Assembly: GCF_010120715.1 (NCBI RefSeq)
Contig: NZ_CP047591.1
Span: 2,790,001 to 2,854,000 of the forward strand
Reading direction: 5' to 3'
Origin: Aminipila terrae
GTDB taxonomy: Bacteria; Bacillota; Clostridia; Peptostreptococcales; Anaerovoracaceae
DNA length: 64,000 bases
Positions 1-7,780 of this stretch are shown here, piece after piece. The translations under genes were made by a program, and so were the position numbers. The notes beneath the pieces are model-generated. The model ran no database searches and was not told where the DNA came from. It saw only the letters and a program-made list of their open reading frames with translations. Every line of letters starts with the position of its first letter. The stretch's first letter is position 1.

Positions 1-750
1 AGAGAAGCTGAACGTGGAATGATTTTTGATGATTATATTAACAGACAGGGTGAAATTATTACAGGACAGATTCATAGAATAAGTAATGATACAATCTTTA
101 TTAATATGGGTAAAACTGAAGGTATTCTGGCAGCAACAGAACAGGTACCTGGTGAAACTTATGAAATTAATGGAAGAATTAAAGTTTACATCATGGATGT
201 TAAAAAGACTACGAAAGGGCCTCAGGTATATCTTTCCAGATCCCATCCAGGACTTGTAAAAAGATTATTTGAACTGGAAGTTCCTGAAATTCAGGACGGC
301 GTTATTGAAATAAAAAGCATTTCAAGAGAGGCAGGATCCAGAACAAAAATGGCAGTATACGCTTTGGATGAAAACGTAGATGCGGTAGGAGCCTGCGTAG
401 GACCGAGAGGAAGCAGGGTTCAGGTTATCGTTGATGAATTATTTGGGGAGAAAATCGATATCATTAACTGGAGCGAAGATCCGGAGAAATTGATCAGCAG
501 CGCACTGAGTCCTGCAAAAGTTGAGAAAGTGCTTGCCAATGAAGAAGAAAAGACTGCAGTGGCTATTGTTCCGGATTATCAGTTGTCTCTTGCAATAGGT
601 AAGGAAGGGCAGAATGTCAGACTGGCAGCAAAGCTCTGCGGATGGAAAATAGATATCAAGAGTCATTCCCAGTATTTTTCAGATTCTGTTGAAATTGTTG
701 AATATGATGAGCCTGAAATGATACTGGATGATTTTGAGGATGAAGAATAA
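1..750 (+). CDS. nusA: Transcription termination/antitermination factor NusA (5' end outside window)
   Basis: The reading frame is open from the first base, so this is the C-terminal part (about 249 residues) of NusA; the first in-window Met is not the true start. NusA binds RNA polymerase and nascent RNA and modulates pausing, termination and antitermination. The visible part holds an S1 domain (around GQIHRISNDTIFINMGKTEG) followed by two KH domains, with the KH signatures VGPRGSRVQ and LAIGKEGQNVR. It ends with a short acidic tail and lacks the extra acidic repeats of proteobacterial NusA. It leads the usual Firmicute cluster nusA-ylxR-ylxQ-infB-rbfA, with ylxR starting only 17 bases after its stop. 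Identification is secure. Confidence 0.96.
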   Translation, partial: REAERGMIFDDYINRQGEIITGQIHRISNDTIFINMGKTEGILAATEQVPGETYEINGRIKVYIMDVKKTTKGPQVYLSRSHPGLVKRLFELEVPEIQDGVIEIKSISREAGSRTKMAVYALDENVDAVGACVGPRGSRVQVIVDELFGEKIDIINWSEDPEKLISSALSPAKVEKVLANEEEKTAVAIVPDYQLSLAIGKEGQNVRLAAKLCGWKIDIKSHSQYFSDSVEIVEYDEPEMILDDFEDEE

Positions 751-767
751 GGATTGGGGTGAATGCC

Positions 768-1043
768 TTGAAGACTAAGAAAATACCTATGAGACGTTGT
801 GTTGGATGTATGGAATCCAAACCTAAAAACCAGTTAATCCGAATCGCTGGGTTTGAAGGGGAGGTGTCTATTGATTTAACGGGAAAGGCAAAAGGCAGAG
901 GCGTTTATCTGTGCCCCGATACGGAGTGTTTTGAAAAGGCACAGAAGAAAAGGGCAATAGGCAGAAACCTGGAAATGGAATTAAAAACTGAACAGATTGA
1001 AAAGCTGTTTGAGGAATTAAAAAAATATGAGAAAAAAGATTGA
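768..1043 (+). CDS. ylxR: YlxR family RNA-binding protein (DUF448)
   Basis: This small basic protein of the YlxR/DUF448 family lies between nusA and infB, as in most Firmicutes. The family fold binds RNA, and members have been linked to RNase P and to gene regulation; its exact role here is not visible. The family core KIPMRRCVGCMESKPK is at the N-terminus and GRGVYLCPDTECF lies in the middle. I prefer a TTG start at 768, because GGGGTG lies six bases upstream and the product then begins MKTKKIPMRRCVGC like its relatives. A GTG at 759 would add three residues but would sit inside the ribosome binding site. The end overlaps ylxQ by 17 bases, which suggests translational coupling. Confidence 0.9.
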   Translation: MKTKKIPMRRCVGCMESKPKNQLIRIAGFEGEVSIDLTGKAKGRGVYLCPDTECFEKAQKKRAIGRNLEMELKTEQIEKLFEELKKYEKKD

Positions 1044-1341
1044 TAGTTATTTAGGATTTGCTAAGCGTTCAAGAAATCTGATTATGGGTTATAACACATG
1101 CCTTTTGGCTATGAATAAAAAAAAGTTAAAGCTTTTAATTCTGGCAGGAGATGTTTCAGAAAATACTATGAAAAAGCTTGTCAGTACGGCAAATGAATGT
1201 AAAGTAGTATATCGTGTGTATGGGACCTGTGATGAACTTTCACAGGCTTGTGGAACTACAGGAAGGGGAGTATTTGGCATAACTGATCAAAATTTTGCAA
1301 ACGTAATTTTAAAAGAGATTGATGAAGATCAGTCTATATAG
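1027..1341 (+). CDS. ylxQ: YlxQ, L7Ae-family RNA-binding protein
   Basis: This 104-residue protein belongs to the L7Ae/L30e/S12e/Gadd45 family, which binds kink-turn RNA. It carries the usual YlxQ pattern: KIDSYLGFAKRSRNLIMGYN at the N-terminus, a hydrophobic strand LKLLILAGDVSENT, and GTCDELSQACGTTGRGVFGITDQNFA near the C-terminus. It overlaps ylxR by 17 bases and ends 14 bases before infB, so it is probably translated from the same long mRNA. The cellular role of YlxQ is not well defined; ribosome-associated or mRNA-binding roles are inferred from the fold. Family call is confident. Confidence 0.92.
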   Translation: MRKKIDSYLGFAKRSRNLIMGYNTCLLAMNKKKLKLLILAGDVSENTMKKLVSTANECKVVYRVYGTCDELSQACGTTGRGVFGITDQNFANVILKEIDEDQSI

Positions 1342-1355
1342 AAGGAGGTGTTCTA

Positions 1356-4300
1356 ATGACAATAAAAATCCACGAACTAGCAAAAGAATTGAACATGAAC
1401 AGCAAGGAACTGCTGGAGAAAATCAATGCAATGGGGATTGAAGCAAAAAGTCATATGAGCGGACTATCTGATATTGATGCAATTTCAGTAAGAAATACAA
1501 TAAACAGGAGCAGATCGAGTGCTGAAACAAAGATTGTTAAAGCGGCACCTAAGAAAATAGAAAAGGAAGAAATAGAGGAGGAACCTAGGATAGTAGTTAA
1601 GGCAGCAGCAAGGTTGACGGTAAGTCCTGCATCTAAACCTGCAAAGGCACAGCAATCAACTAAAAGTCAGGAAAAAAATGTATCGGTGCAAAAGCCGCCG
1701 GTAGGAAAACCAGTACCAAAGGATATGGAAGCAGCAAAATCCAGACCGCCGGTAGGGAAGCCAGTGGTTCCAAAAGAGTTTGAAGATAAAGCGGCAAAGC
1801 ATCCAGCAGAACCAATTAAAGCATCTGAAGTAAAAAATAATGATGTAAAAGAAAAAATAGATGTTCCAGAGGTAGCAGTTAAGCCTGAACCAGTTCAGGA
1901 AGGACCTCAGAGGTTAAAGATTATCAAAAAGTATGATCCGGAAGCTGAAAGGGCAGAAAAAGAAAGAGCAGAGGAAAAACGGAAGGCCGAAGCCCAGAGA
2001 AGAGAGCAGGCCAAGACGGAAGATAACAGACAGGGATCAAGAAACGACTATCAGAGAAGAGATAACAGAAATGATAATCATAATGGCCCAAGGAGAGATA
2101 ACACAAACGATAATGGTCCAAGAAGAGATTATAGAAATGATAATCATAATGGTCCAAGAAGAGATAACGCAAACGATAATGGTCCAAGAAGAGATTACAG
2201 AAATGATAATCATAATGGTCCAAGAAGAGATAATACAAACGATAATGGCCCAAGAAGAGACAACCGAAGTGATAATAACAGGGGAAATTATCAGAGAAAT
2301 AATGAAAACAGACCTCAAAGACCAGCATCAGACAGACCTTATTACAATAAAGATAAAGATTCTGATGGAAGAGATCATAAAAATGGTGAAAAAAAGCCAT
2401 ATCAGAAAAATGACAGAGCTCATGAAAAAAGTGGTGATATTCCAGCACCTATCGTTTCAAAGCCTACAATAAAGAGAGAAGATAAAGAAAAAGATAAGGA
2501 AAGAGATAAATTTGCCAAGCTGGAAAAGGGCGGAAAACCAAAGCAAGGTACAAAAACAAGATCTCTTGAAAAAGCGCCTAAGCCAAAGAAACATCAGCAG
2601 AAACCAAAGGTAGTAGAGGAGCCGGAAATAAGTATGGATGAACTTCCAGTAGGAACAAAAGTTATAAATGTACCAATAACAGTAGCTGGATTCTGTGAAC
2701 AGCTTGAAATATCTACTTCGACCGTAATCATGAAACTGATGAAGCTGGGTATCATGGCAAATATAAATCAGAACATTGATGAAGATACCGTGATGGTGTT
2801 AGCAGATGAAGTAGGTGTTAGTGTAGTAATTGGTAAAGTAGAAGAAGAGGCTGTAGAAGAAGGTCTTGAAATGTTTGAGGATAAACCGGAAGATCTAAAG
2901 CCAAGACCTCCAATTGTTACGGTTATGGGTCACGTTGACCACGGTAAGACATCCCTTCTTGACGCAATTAGAAAAACCAACGTTACAGCATCTGAATCTG
3001 GTGGCATTACGCAGCATATTGGTGCATCAGAGGTTATGATAAATGGGCAGAAGATAGTATTTCTTGATACACCGGGACATGAGGCCTTTACTGCCATGAG
3101 AGCCCGCGGTGCTCATGGTGCGGATATTGCTATCTTAGTAGTTGCTGCTGATGACAGTGTTAAACCACAAACAATAGAATCAATCAGTCATGCAAAGGCT
3201 GCTGGAGTTCCTATTATTGTGGCGATTAATAAGATTGATAAACCTGGAGCAAATCCAGACAGAGTAATGCAGGATCTGACGGAACATGGTATCCTTGTTG
3301 AAGCATGGGGCGGTGACACTATTGCAGTTCCAGTTTCAGCAAAATCAGGAGAAGGCATTGTTAATTTATTAGAAATGGTACTACTACAGGCAGAAGTTAT
3401 GGAGCTTAAAGCAAATCCAAACAGGCTTGCCATGGGTTCTGTCATAGAAGCCAGACTGGATAAATCAAAGGGTCCGGTTGCTACATTGCTTGTAACCAAT
3501 GGTACCCTGCAGTCAGGTATGAGTGTAGTTGCAGGAACAAGCAGCGGCAGAATCAGACTGATGACCAACTTTAAGGGTGATACAATCAAAAAAGCCGGTC
3601 CTGCTACAGCAGTTGAAATCTTAGGATTAACAGATGTTCCAGAAGCCGGAGACGTATTTAATGCAGTCAAAGAAGATAAAGTTGCCAGAGAAATTGCAGA
3701 CTCAAGGAAATCTAAACTGAGAGAAGAAGTACTTGCAAGAAACTCCAGTACAACACTTGAACAATTATTCTCCCAGATTCAGGAAGGTGAAATAAAAGAA
3801 CTGAACCTGATTATAAAGGGTGACGTACAGGGTTCTGTAGGAGCATTGGAATCTTCTCTTGAAAAACTTAAAAATGAAAATGTCAGAGTTCGAATTATTC
3901 ATTCCGGAGTAGGGACTATAACGGAATCTGATGTAATGCTGGCCGGTACCTCCGGAGCGGTAATTATTGGATTTAATGTAAGACCTAGTACCGCTGTTTC
4001 CAATATGGCAGAACGAGAAGGCATTGAAATCAGAACATATAGAGTAATCTATAATGTTATAGATGATGTGGAAGCCGCTATGAAGGGCATGCTGGATCCT
4101 GAATTTAAAGAAGAAGTTTTGGGCAAAGTAGAAGTACGAACTACATTTAAAGTACCAGGAGTAGGCACTATTGCAGGAGCCTATGTACTTGAAGGCAAAG
4201 TGGTAAGAAATGCAGACATCCGTCTGGTTCGTGATGGAATCGTATATCACGAAGGTAAGATTTCATCTCTTAAGAGGTTTAAAGACGATGCCAAAGAAGT

Positions 4301-4403
4301 TCAGCATGGCTTTGAATGTGGTATTGGATTTGAAAACTACAATGACCTTAAGGAAGGTGACATTATTGAATGCTTCCATATGGTAGAGGTAGAGAGAAAA
4401 TAG
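1356..4403 (+). CDS. infB: Translation initiation factor IF-2
   Basis: IF-2 is the GTPase that brings fMet-tRNA to the 30S subunit and promotes subunit joining. At 1,015 residues it is long for a Firmicute, because of an extended, charged, low-complexity N-terminal region. An IF2_N helical domain is visible at residues 1-50, followed by a Lys/Pro/Glu-rich stretch, an Arg/Asp/Asn repeat block (238-303), a second IF2_N domain (about 440-490) and the GTPase domain. The P-loop GHVDHGKT is at residues 525-532, with DTPGHE (G3) and NKID (G4) following. Domains II, III and the fMet-tRNA-binding C-terminus are complete. GGAGGTG lies just before the ATG. Identification is secure. Confidence 0.98.
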   Translation: MTIKIHELAKELNMNSKELLEKINAMGIEAKSHMSGLSDIDAISVRNTINRSRSSAETKIVKAAPKKIEKEEIEEEPRIVVKAAARLTVSPASKPAKAQQSTKSQEKNVSVQKPPVGKPVPKDMEAAKSRPPVGKPVVPKEFEDKAAKHPAEPIKASEVKNNDVKEKIDVPEVAVKPEPVQEGPQRLKIIKKYDPEAERAEKERAEEKRKAEAQRREQAKTEDNRQGSRNDYQRRDNRNDNHNGPRRDNTNDNGPRRDYRNDNHNGPRRDNANDNGPRRDYRNDNHNGPRRDNTNDNGPRRDNRSDNNRGNYQRNNENRPQRPASDRPYYNKDKDSDGRDHKNGEKKPYQKNDRAHEKSGDIPAPIVSKPTIKREDKEKDKERDKFAKLEKGGKPKQGTKTRSLEKAPKPKKHQQKPKVVEEPEISMDELPVGTKVINVPITVAGFCEQLEISTSTVIMKLMKLGIMANINQNIDEDTVMVLADEVGVSVVIGKVEEEAVEEGLEMFEDKPEDLKPRPPIVTVMGHVDHGKTSLLDAIRKTNVTASESGGITQHIGASEVMINGQKIVFLDTPGHEAFTAMRARGAHGADIAILVVAADDSVKPQTIESISHAKAAGVPIIVAINKIDKPGANPDRVMQDLTEHGILVEAWGGDTIAVPVSAKSGEGIVNLLEMVLLQAEVMELKANPNRLAMGSVIEARLDKSKGPVATLLVTNGTLQSGMSVVAGTSSGRIRLMTNFKGDTIKKAGPATAVEILGLTDVPEAGDVFNAVKEDKVAREIADSRKSKLREEVLARNSSTTLEQLFSQIQEGEIKELNLIIKGDVQGSVGALESSLEKLKNENVRVRIIHSGVGTITESDVMLAGTSGAVIIGFNVRPSTAVSNMAEREGIEIRTYRVIYNVIDDVEAAMKGMLDPEFKEEVLGKVEVRTTFKVPGVGTIAGAYVLEGKVVRNADIRLVRDGIVYHEGKISSLKRFKDDAKEVQHGFECGIGFENYNDLKEGDIIECFHMVEVERK
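2067..2264 (+). repeat. In-frame 66-bp minisatellite inside infB (3 copies)
   Basis: Three head-to-tail copies of a 66-bp unit encode 22 residues each, of the form RNDNHNGPRRDN-(T/A)-NDNGPRRD-(Y/N). The copies differ by only a few bases, mostly third-position or single-residue changes. The block lies in the disordered linker between the two IF2_N domains, so changes in copy number would keep the reading frame and probably be tolerated. Near-identity of the units suggests recent expansion. Confidence 0.9.
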
Positions 4404-4418
4404 GAAGGTAATTGATAA

Positions 4419-4823
4419 ATGGGAAAAGGGTATAGACAAGGCCGTCTCGGTGAAGAAATTAGAAAACTTATTGGAGAATTGCTTCTAAGAGAAATTAAAG
4501 ACCCCAGATTATCAGGATTAGTTAGCATATCTGCTGTAGAGGTTACCTCTGATGGCAGTTATGCTACCATATATGTTACTGTACTTGGCAGCAGCAAGGA
4601 CGAGGAAAAAGCCAAAAAAGAAAAAGAAGAGGTGCTTGCTGCTTTTAAAAGTGCCAAGGGCTTGATAAAAAGGGAAATTGGTAAAAGTATAAAATTAAGA
4701 CATGTGCCAGATCTCATATTTAAAATGGATGAATCTATGGAATATGGCAGACACATTTCAGAAATAATCAGTAGTTTGGGAATAGAAAATTATAAAGAAG
4801 AACCGGATGAAGAAGATGAATAG
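4419..4823 (+). CDS. rbfA: 30S ribosome-binding factor RbfA
   Basis: RbfA is a small KH-fold protein that binds the immature 30S subunit and helps maturation of the 16S rRNA 5' end, notably in the cold. The 134-residue product shows the family landmarks: the N-terminal helix RLGEEIRKLIGELLLREIKDPRL, the strand VSISAVEVTSDGSYATIYVTVLG, and the C-terminal LRHVPDLIFKMDESMEYG. An AGGAAGG site precedes the ATG. It lies 15 bases after infB and overlaps the next gene by up to 17 bases, in the conserved infB-rbfA-nrnA-truB order. The very acidic tail (EEPDEEDE) is ordinary for clostridial members. Confidence 0.96.
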   Translation: MGKGYRQGRLGEEIRKLIGELLLREIKDPRLSGLVSISAVEVTSDGSYATIYVTVLGSSKDEEKAKKEKEEVLAAFKSAKGLIKREIGKSIKLRHVPDLIFKMDESMEYGRHISEIISSLGIENYKEEPDEEDE

Positions 4824-5789
4824 AGAAAATAATACATTAAAACAAATTGCAGAGTTTTTAATGGCTTCTAAGAGTGTGCTGCTGTTCACACATATAAATA
4901 TGGATGGCGACACTCTGGGCTCTTCTGTAGCACTCTGTATAGCACTCCGAAAACTGGGCAAACAGGCACATATCCTTATTGAAGATGATATAGCGGCCTT
5001 TTTGCGGTTTTTGGACAAAGATTATTGTACTTATGATAATCATGTAATCGAAAATCCTGATATCTGTTTATGCATTGACTGTGGTGATGTGGACCGATTT
5101 AAGGAAAGAAAAGATAAGTTTTTTGAAGGAAAGCAAAAGGGATGTATCGACCATCATGTTACAACAGAACCTTTTGCTGATTTTAATTTTATTGATCCTA
5201 CAGCTTCTGCTACGGGTGAAATTATTTATGAATTACTGAAAGAGTTACCTGTAGAAATTGATAAAGATATTGCCTCAGCTATTTTTGCAGCAATCACTAC
5301 TGATACTGGAAATTTCCAGTATTCAAATACAACTAAAAAAACTCATCTGATTGCAGCAGAATTGTGGGATTATGGCGTTGATTATAACGAAATAAGTGTT
5401 GAGCTTTATCAAAATAACAGATTAGAAAAACTTCTCCTGCAAACCAAAGCCCTACAGGAGCTAAATGTATTCGCTGGGGGCAGGCTGCTATTTGTGGCGT
5501 AACCCAGGAAATGTTTGAAGAAACCCAGGGCAAAATGGAAGAAACAGAGGGAATGATAGAAATATTACGTAATATTGCGGGAATTGAAGTGGCTGTATTT
5601 GTAAAAGAGGTTCAGAAAAATAAATGCAAAGTCAGCATGCGCTCAAAAAAATATGTAAATGTAGCAGAAATGAGCAAAAAACTCAATGGAGGCGGTCATG
5701 CAAGGGCGGCTGGCTGTACTGTGCAAAAAAGTTATGAGGAAACAATACAGGTAATGATAAAATTAGTGGAAGAGTATCTGAAAGGTTAG
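4807..5789 (+). pseudogene. nrnA: NrnA-type DHH phosphoesterase (oligoribonuclease/pAp phosphatase), apparent frameshift
   Basis: NrnA degrades nano-RNA and dephosphorylates pAp. The N-terminal DHH domain is present, with the metal motif HINMDGDTLGSS, a CIDCGD strand and the diagnostic CIDHH. The C-terminal DHHA1 domain, with its nucleotide-binding LNGGGHARAAGC, continues in another frame from about 5,480 to 5,789. Adding one G to the GGGGG run at 5476-5480 joins the halves into one protein of about 327 residues, reading NVFAGGQAAICGVTQEMFEE across the junction, the normal family length. All motifs are intact on both sides. I therefore read this as a base-calling error rather than a dead gene. 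The start may be the ATG at 4807 or at 4816. Confidence 0.88.
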
Positions 5790-5792
5790 TGG

Positions 5793-6836
5793 ATGATTAA
5801 ACAGGGAATTATCAATATTAATAAGCCAAAAGGCTACACTTCTCATGATTGTGTAAATGTTATAAGAAGTCTGACAGGAATAAAACGCGTTGGGCATACG
5901 GGAACACTGGATCCAATGGCTGAAGGTGTTTTACCCGTTTGTATCGGAAGTGCTGCAAGGGTTATGGAATATCTTGATCTGGATTTAAAAAAGTATTCAT
6001 GTGAGATTCTGTTAGGTATTGAAACAGATACACTTGATATCTGGGGAGAAGTCGTTGCAGAGAACATAAAAGAAACTCAACAGCTTATAGCAGAGGGAAG
6101 TATTTCAGAAGATAGAATAAAAGAGGTTCTGAAAGGATTTTCAGGAACCATTACCCAACTGCCACCCAGATATTCTGCTCTTAAAGTGAATGGACGTAAA
6201 CTTTATGAATACGCCAGAGCTGGGGAAATGGTTGAAATCGCATCAAGACAGGTGTATATTAATGATATAAGATTAACAAACATTTCCTTAGATGAAAGAA
6301 AATTCAGTTTTGAAGTTGTATGCTCCAAGGGAACCTATATTCGTTCAATATGCAGAGATATAGGAGCTGCTTTAAAATGCGGGGCGGCTATGAGCGGTCT
6401 TACCAGAACGGCCAGTGGGAAATTTACGTTAGAAGATTCTGTTAACATGGAGGATTTAAAAGCCTTAAAACAGGGGGAAGATAAAAGGAATCCGGATACT
6501 GGTAAAATAATACAATATGCCCGGGCATTACCTGAAGAATTAAACCCTTTTATAGTAGATGTAGATTTTCCCTTAGTAAATTTCGGAAAAATTGTTTTAA
6601 ATGATGACAGAGTAAAATGGTTTTGTGATGGTGGATATGTTAGTGAAAAACAGGTAGAACTTAAGCAATATCCTACATTTAAGGATGGACATCCACATAT
6701 GAAAATCCGAGAGGAATTTAGACGGGCATACAATGCTTATATGTGCTCAGACAAACAGGAAATATTTCTTGGAGTGGCTTTTTTTAATGAAGAAACAAAG
6801 AGTTTTAAAGCAGACAAAGTTTTTGGCAGAGGGTAA
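5793..6836 (+). CDS. truB: tRNA pseudouridine(55) synthase TruB
   Basis: TruB makes pseudouridine 55 in the T-loop of tRNAs. The catalytic motif GHTGTLDP is at residues 34-41, with Asp40 the expected nucleophile; the N-terminal GIININKPKGYTSHD and the later KVNGRKLYEYAR and SKGTYIRSICRDIG blocks are also family hallmarks. At 347 residues it is about 40-50 longer than many Firmicute TruB proteins. The extra length is in the C-terminal PUA-like region, which is rich in aromatic residues and looks like genuine coding sequence. It starts 3 bases after the nrnA stop and is followed 3 bases later by ribF, indicating tight operon coupling. Confidence 0.96.
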   Translation: MIKQGIININKPKGYTSHDCVNVIRSLTGIKRVGHTGTLDPMAEGVLPVCIGSAARVMEYLDLDLKKYSCEILLGIETDTLDIWGEVVAENIKETQQLIAEGSISEDRIKEVLKGFSGTITQLPPRYSALKVNGRKLYEYARAGEMVEIASRQVYINDIRLTNISLDERKFSFEVVCSKGTYIRSICRDIGAALKCGAAMSGLTRTASGKFTLEDSVNMEDLKALKQGEDKRNPDTGKIIQYARALPEELNPFIVDVDFPLVNFGKIVLNDDRVKWFCDGGYVSEKQVELKQYPTFKDGHPHMKIREEFRRAYNAYMCSDKQEIFLGVAFFNEETKSFKADKVFGRG

Positions 6837-6839
6837 AGA

Positions 6840-7769
6840 ATGATTATTTTTAATAGTTTAGATGGAATTAAGAATATAGAAAACACTGTTGTGGCCTTGG
6901 GAAATTTTGATGGAATCCATAAGGGACATCAAGCCCTGATTACCAGAACTGTTAAAACCGCCGAAGCGGCAAATCTAAAAAGTGCAGTTTTTACTTTTTC
7001 AAATCACCCTAAAAATGTTAATTCAGGGGAGTTAATAGTAAAGAATATTTTATATTTTGATGAAAAAGCAAAGATAATTGAAAATTTAGGAGTAGACTAT
7101 TTATTTAATATTCCTTTTAATGAAGATATACGCCATATAAGACCTATTGACTTTATAGATAATATCTTAATAGGAAAGTTTAATATGAAACAGGCTTATT
7201 GTGGATTTAATTACAAATTCGGATACAAAGCGCAAGGTACCCCGGAGATTTTAATGCATGAAGGTATAATAAAAGGCTTTGGAATTCATGTGTTAGAACC
7301 TTTTCAGATTGATGGGAATCTGGTGAGCAGTACGTTTATAAGAACACTTATAGCAGAGGGAAAAGTGGACCAGTGTATGAAATACATGGGTAGGAATTAT
7401 GCTATAGGCGGTGAAGTAGTTGTGGGAAATAAATTAGGAAGAACTTTTGGGTTTCCTACATCAAATCTTATTATTGATGAAAATATGGTTACACCTTCAA
7501 ATGGTGTATACGTTACATATTGTATATATAACGGCGTCAAATACCCTAGTATTACTAATGTAGGGGTAAAACCTACAATTGGGGATTATAAAAAGAATGT
7601 GGAAACTCATATTTTTAATTTTAATAAGGAATTATATGGTAAGACCATTCGAGTTGAATTTTTGGAAAAGACAAGAGATGAAAGAAAATTTGCAAATGTA
7701 GAAGAACTATCTAAGCAAATTACAAGCGATTGTATTATGGCAAAAGATTATCATAGAAGAACTAAATAG
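6840..7769 (+). CDS. ribF: Bifunctional riboflavin kinase/FAD synthetase RibF
   Basis: RibF phosphorylates riboflavin to FMN and then adenylylates it to FAD. The N-terminal nucleotidyltransferase domain shows VALGNFDGIHKGHQALI and the later SSTFIRTLIAEGKV; the C-terminal flavokinase domain shows GNKLGRTFGFPTSNL, SNGVYVTYC and VGVKPTIGD. The 309-residue length is normal. It sits directly after truB, its standard Firmicute position, and well away from the riboswitch-controlled ribDEBAH operon at 26-29.7 kb. Expression is therefore probably tied to the translation cluster rather than to FMN level. Confidence 0.96.
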   Translation: MIIFNSLDGIKNIENTVVALGNFDGIHKGHQALITRTVKTAEAANLKSAVFTFSNHPKNVNSGELIVKNILYFDEKAKIIENLGVDYLFNIPFNEDIRHIRPIDFIDNILIGKFNMKQAYCGFNYKFGYKAQGTPEILMHEGIIKGFGIHVLEPFQIDGNLVSSTFIRTLIAEGKVDQCMKYMGRNYAIGGEVVVGNKLGRTFGFPTSNLIIDENMVTPSNGVYVTYCIYNGVKYPSITNVGVKPTIGDYKKNVETHIFNFNKELYGKTIRVEFLEKTRDERKFANVEELSKQITSDCIMAKDYHRRTK

Positions 7770-7780
7770 TGGTGAGGTAT

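Noticed and set aside
1924..2472. Long ORFs on both strands across the infB repeat region
   Set aside because: They are shadows of the repetitive AGA/GAT/AAT codons of infB, have no ribosome binding site, and infB itself is unmistakable.
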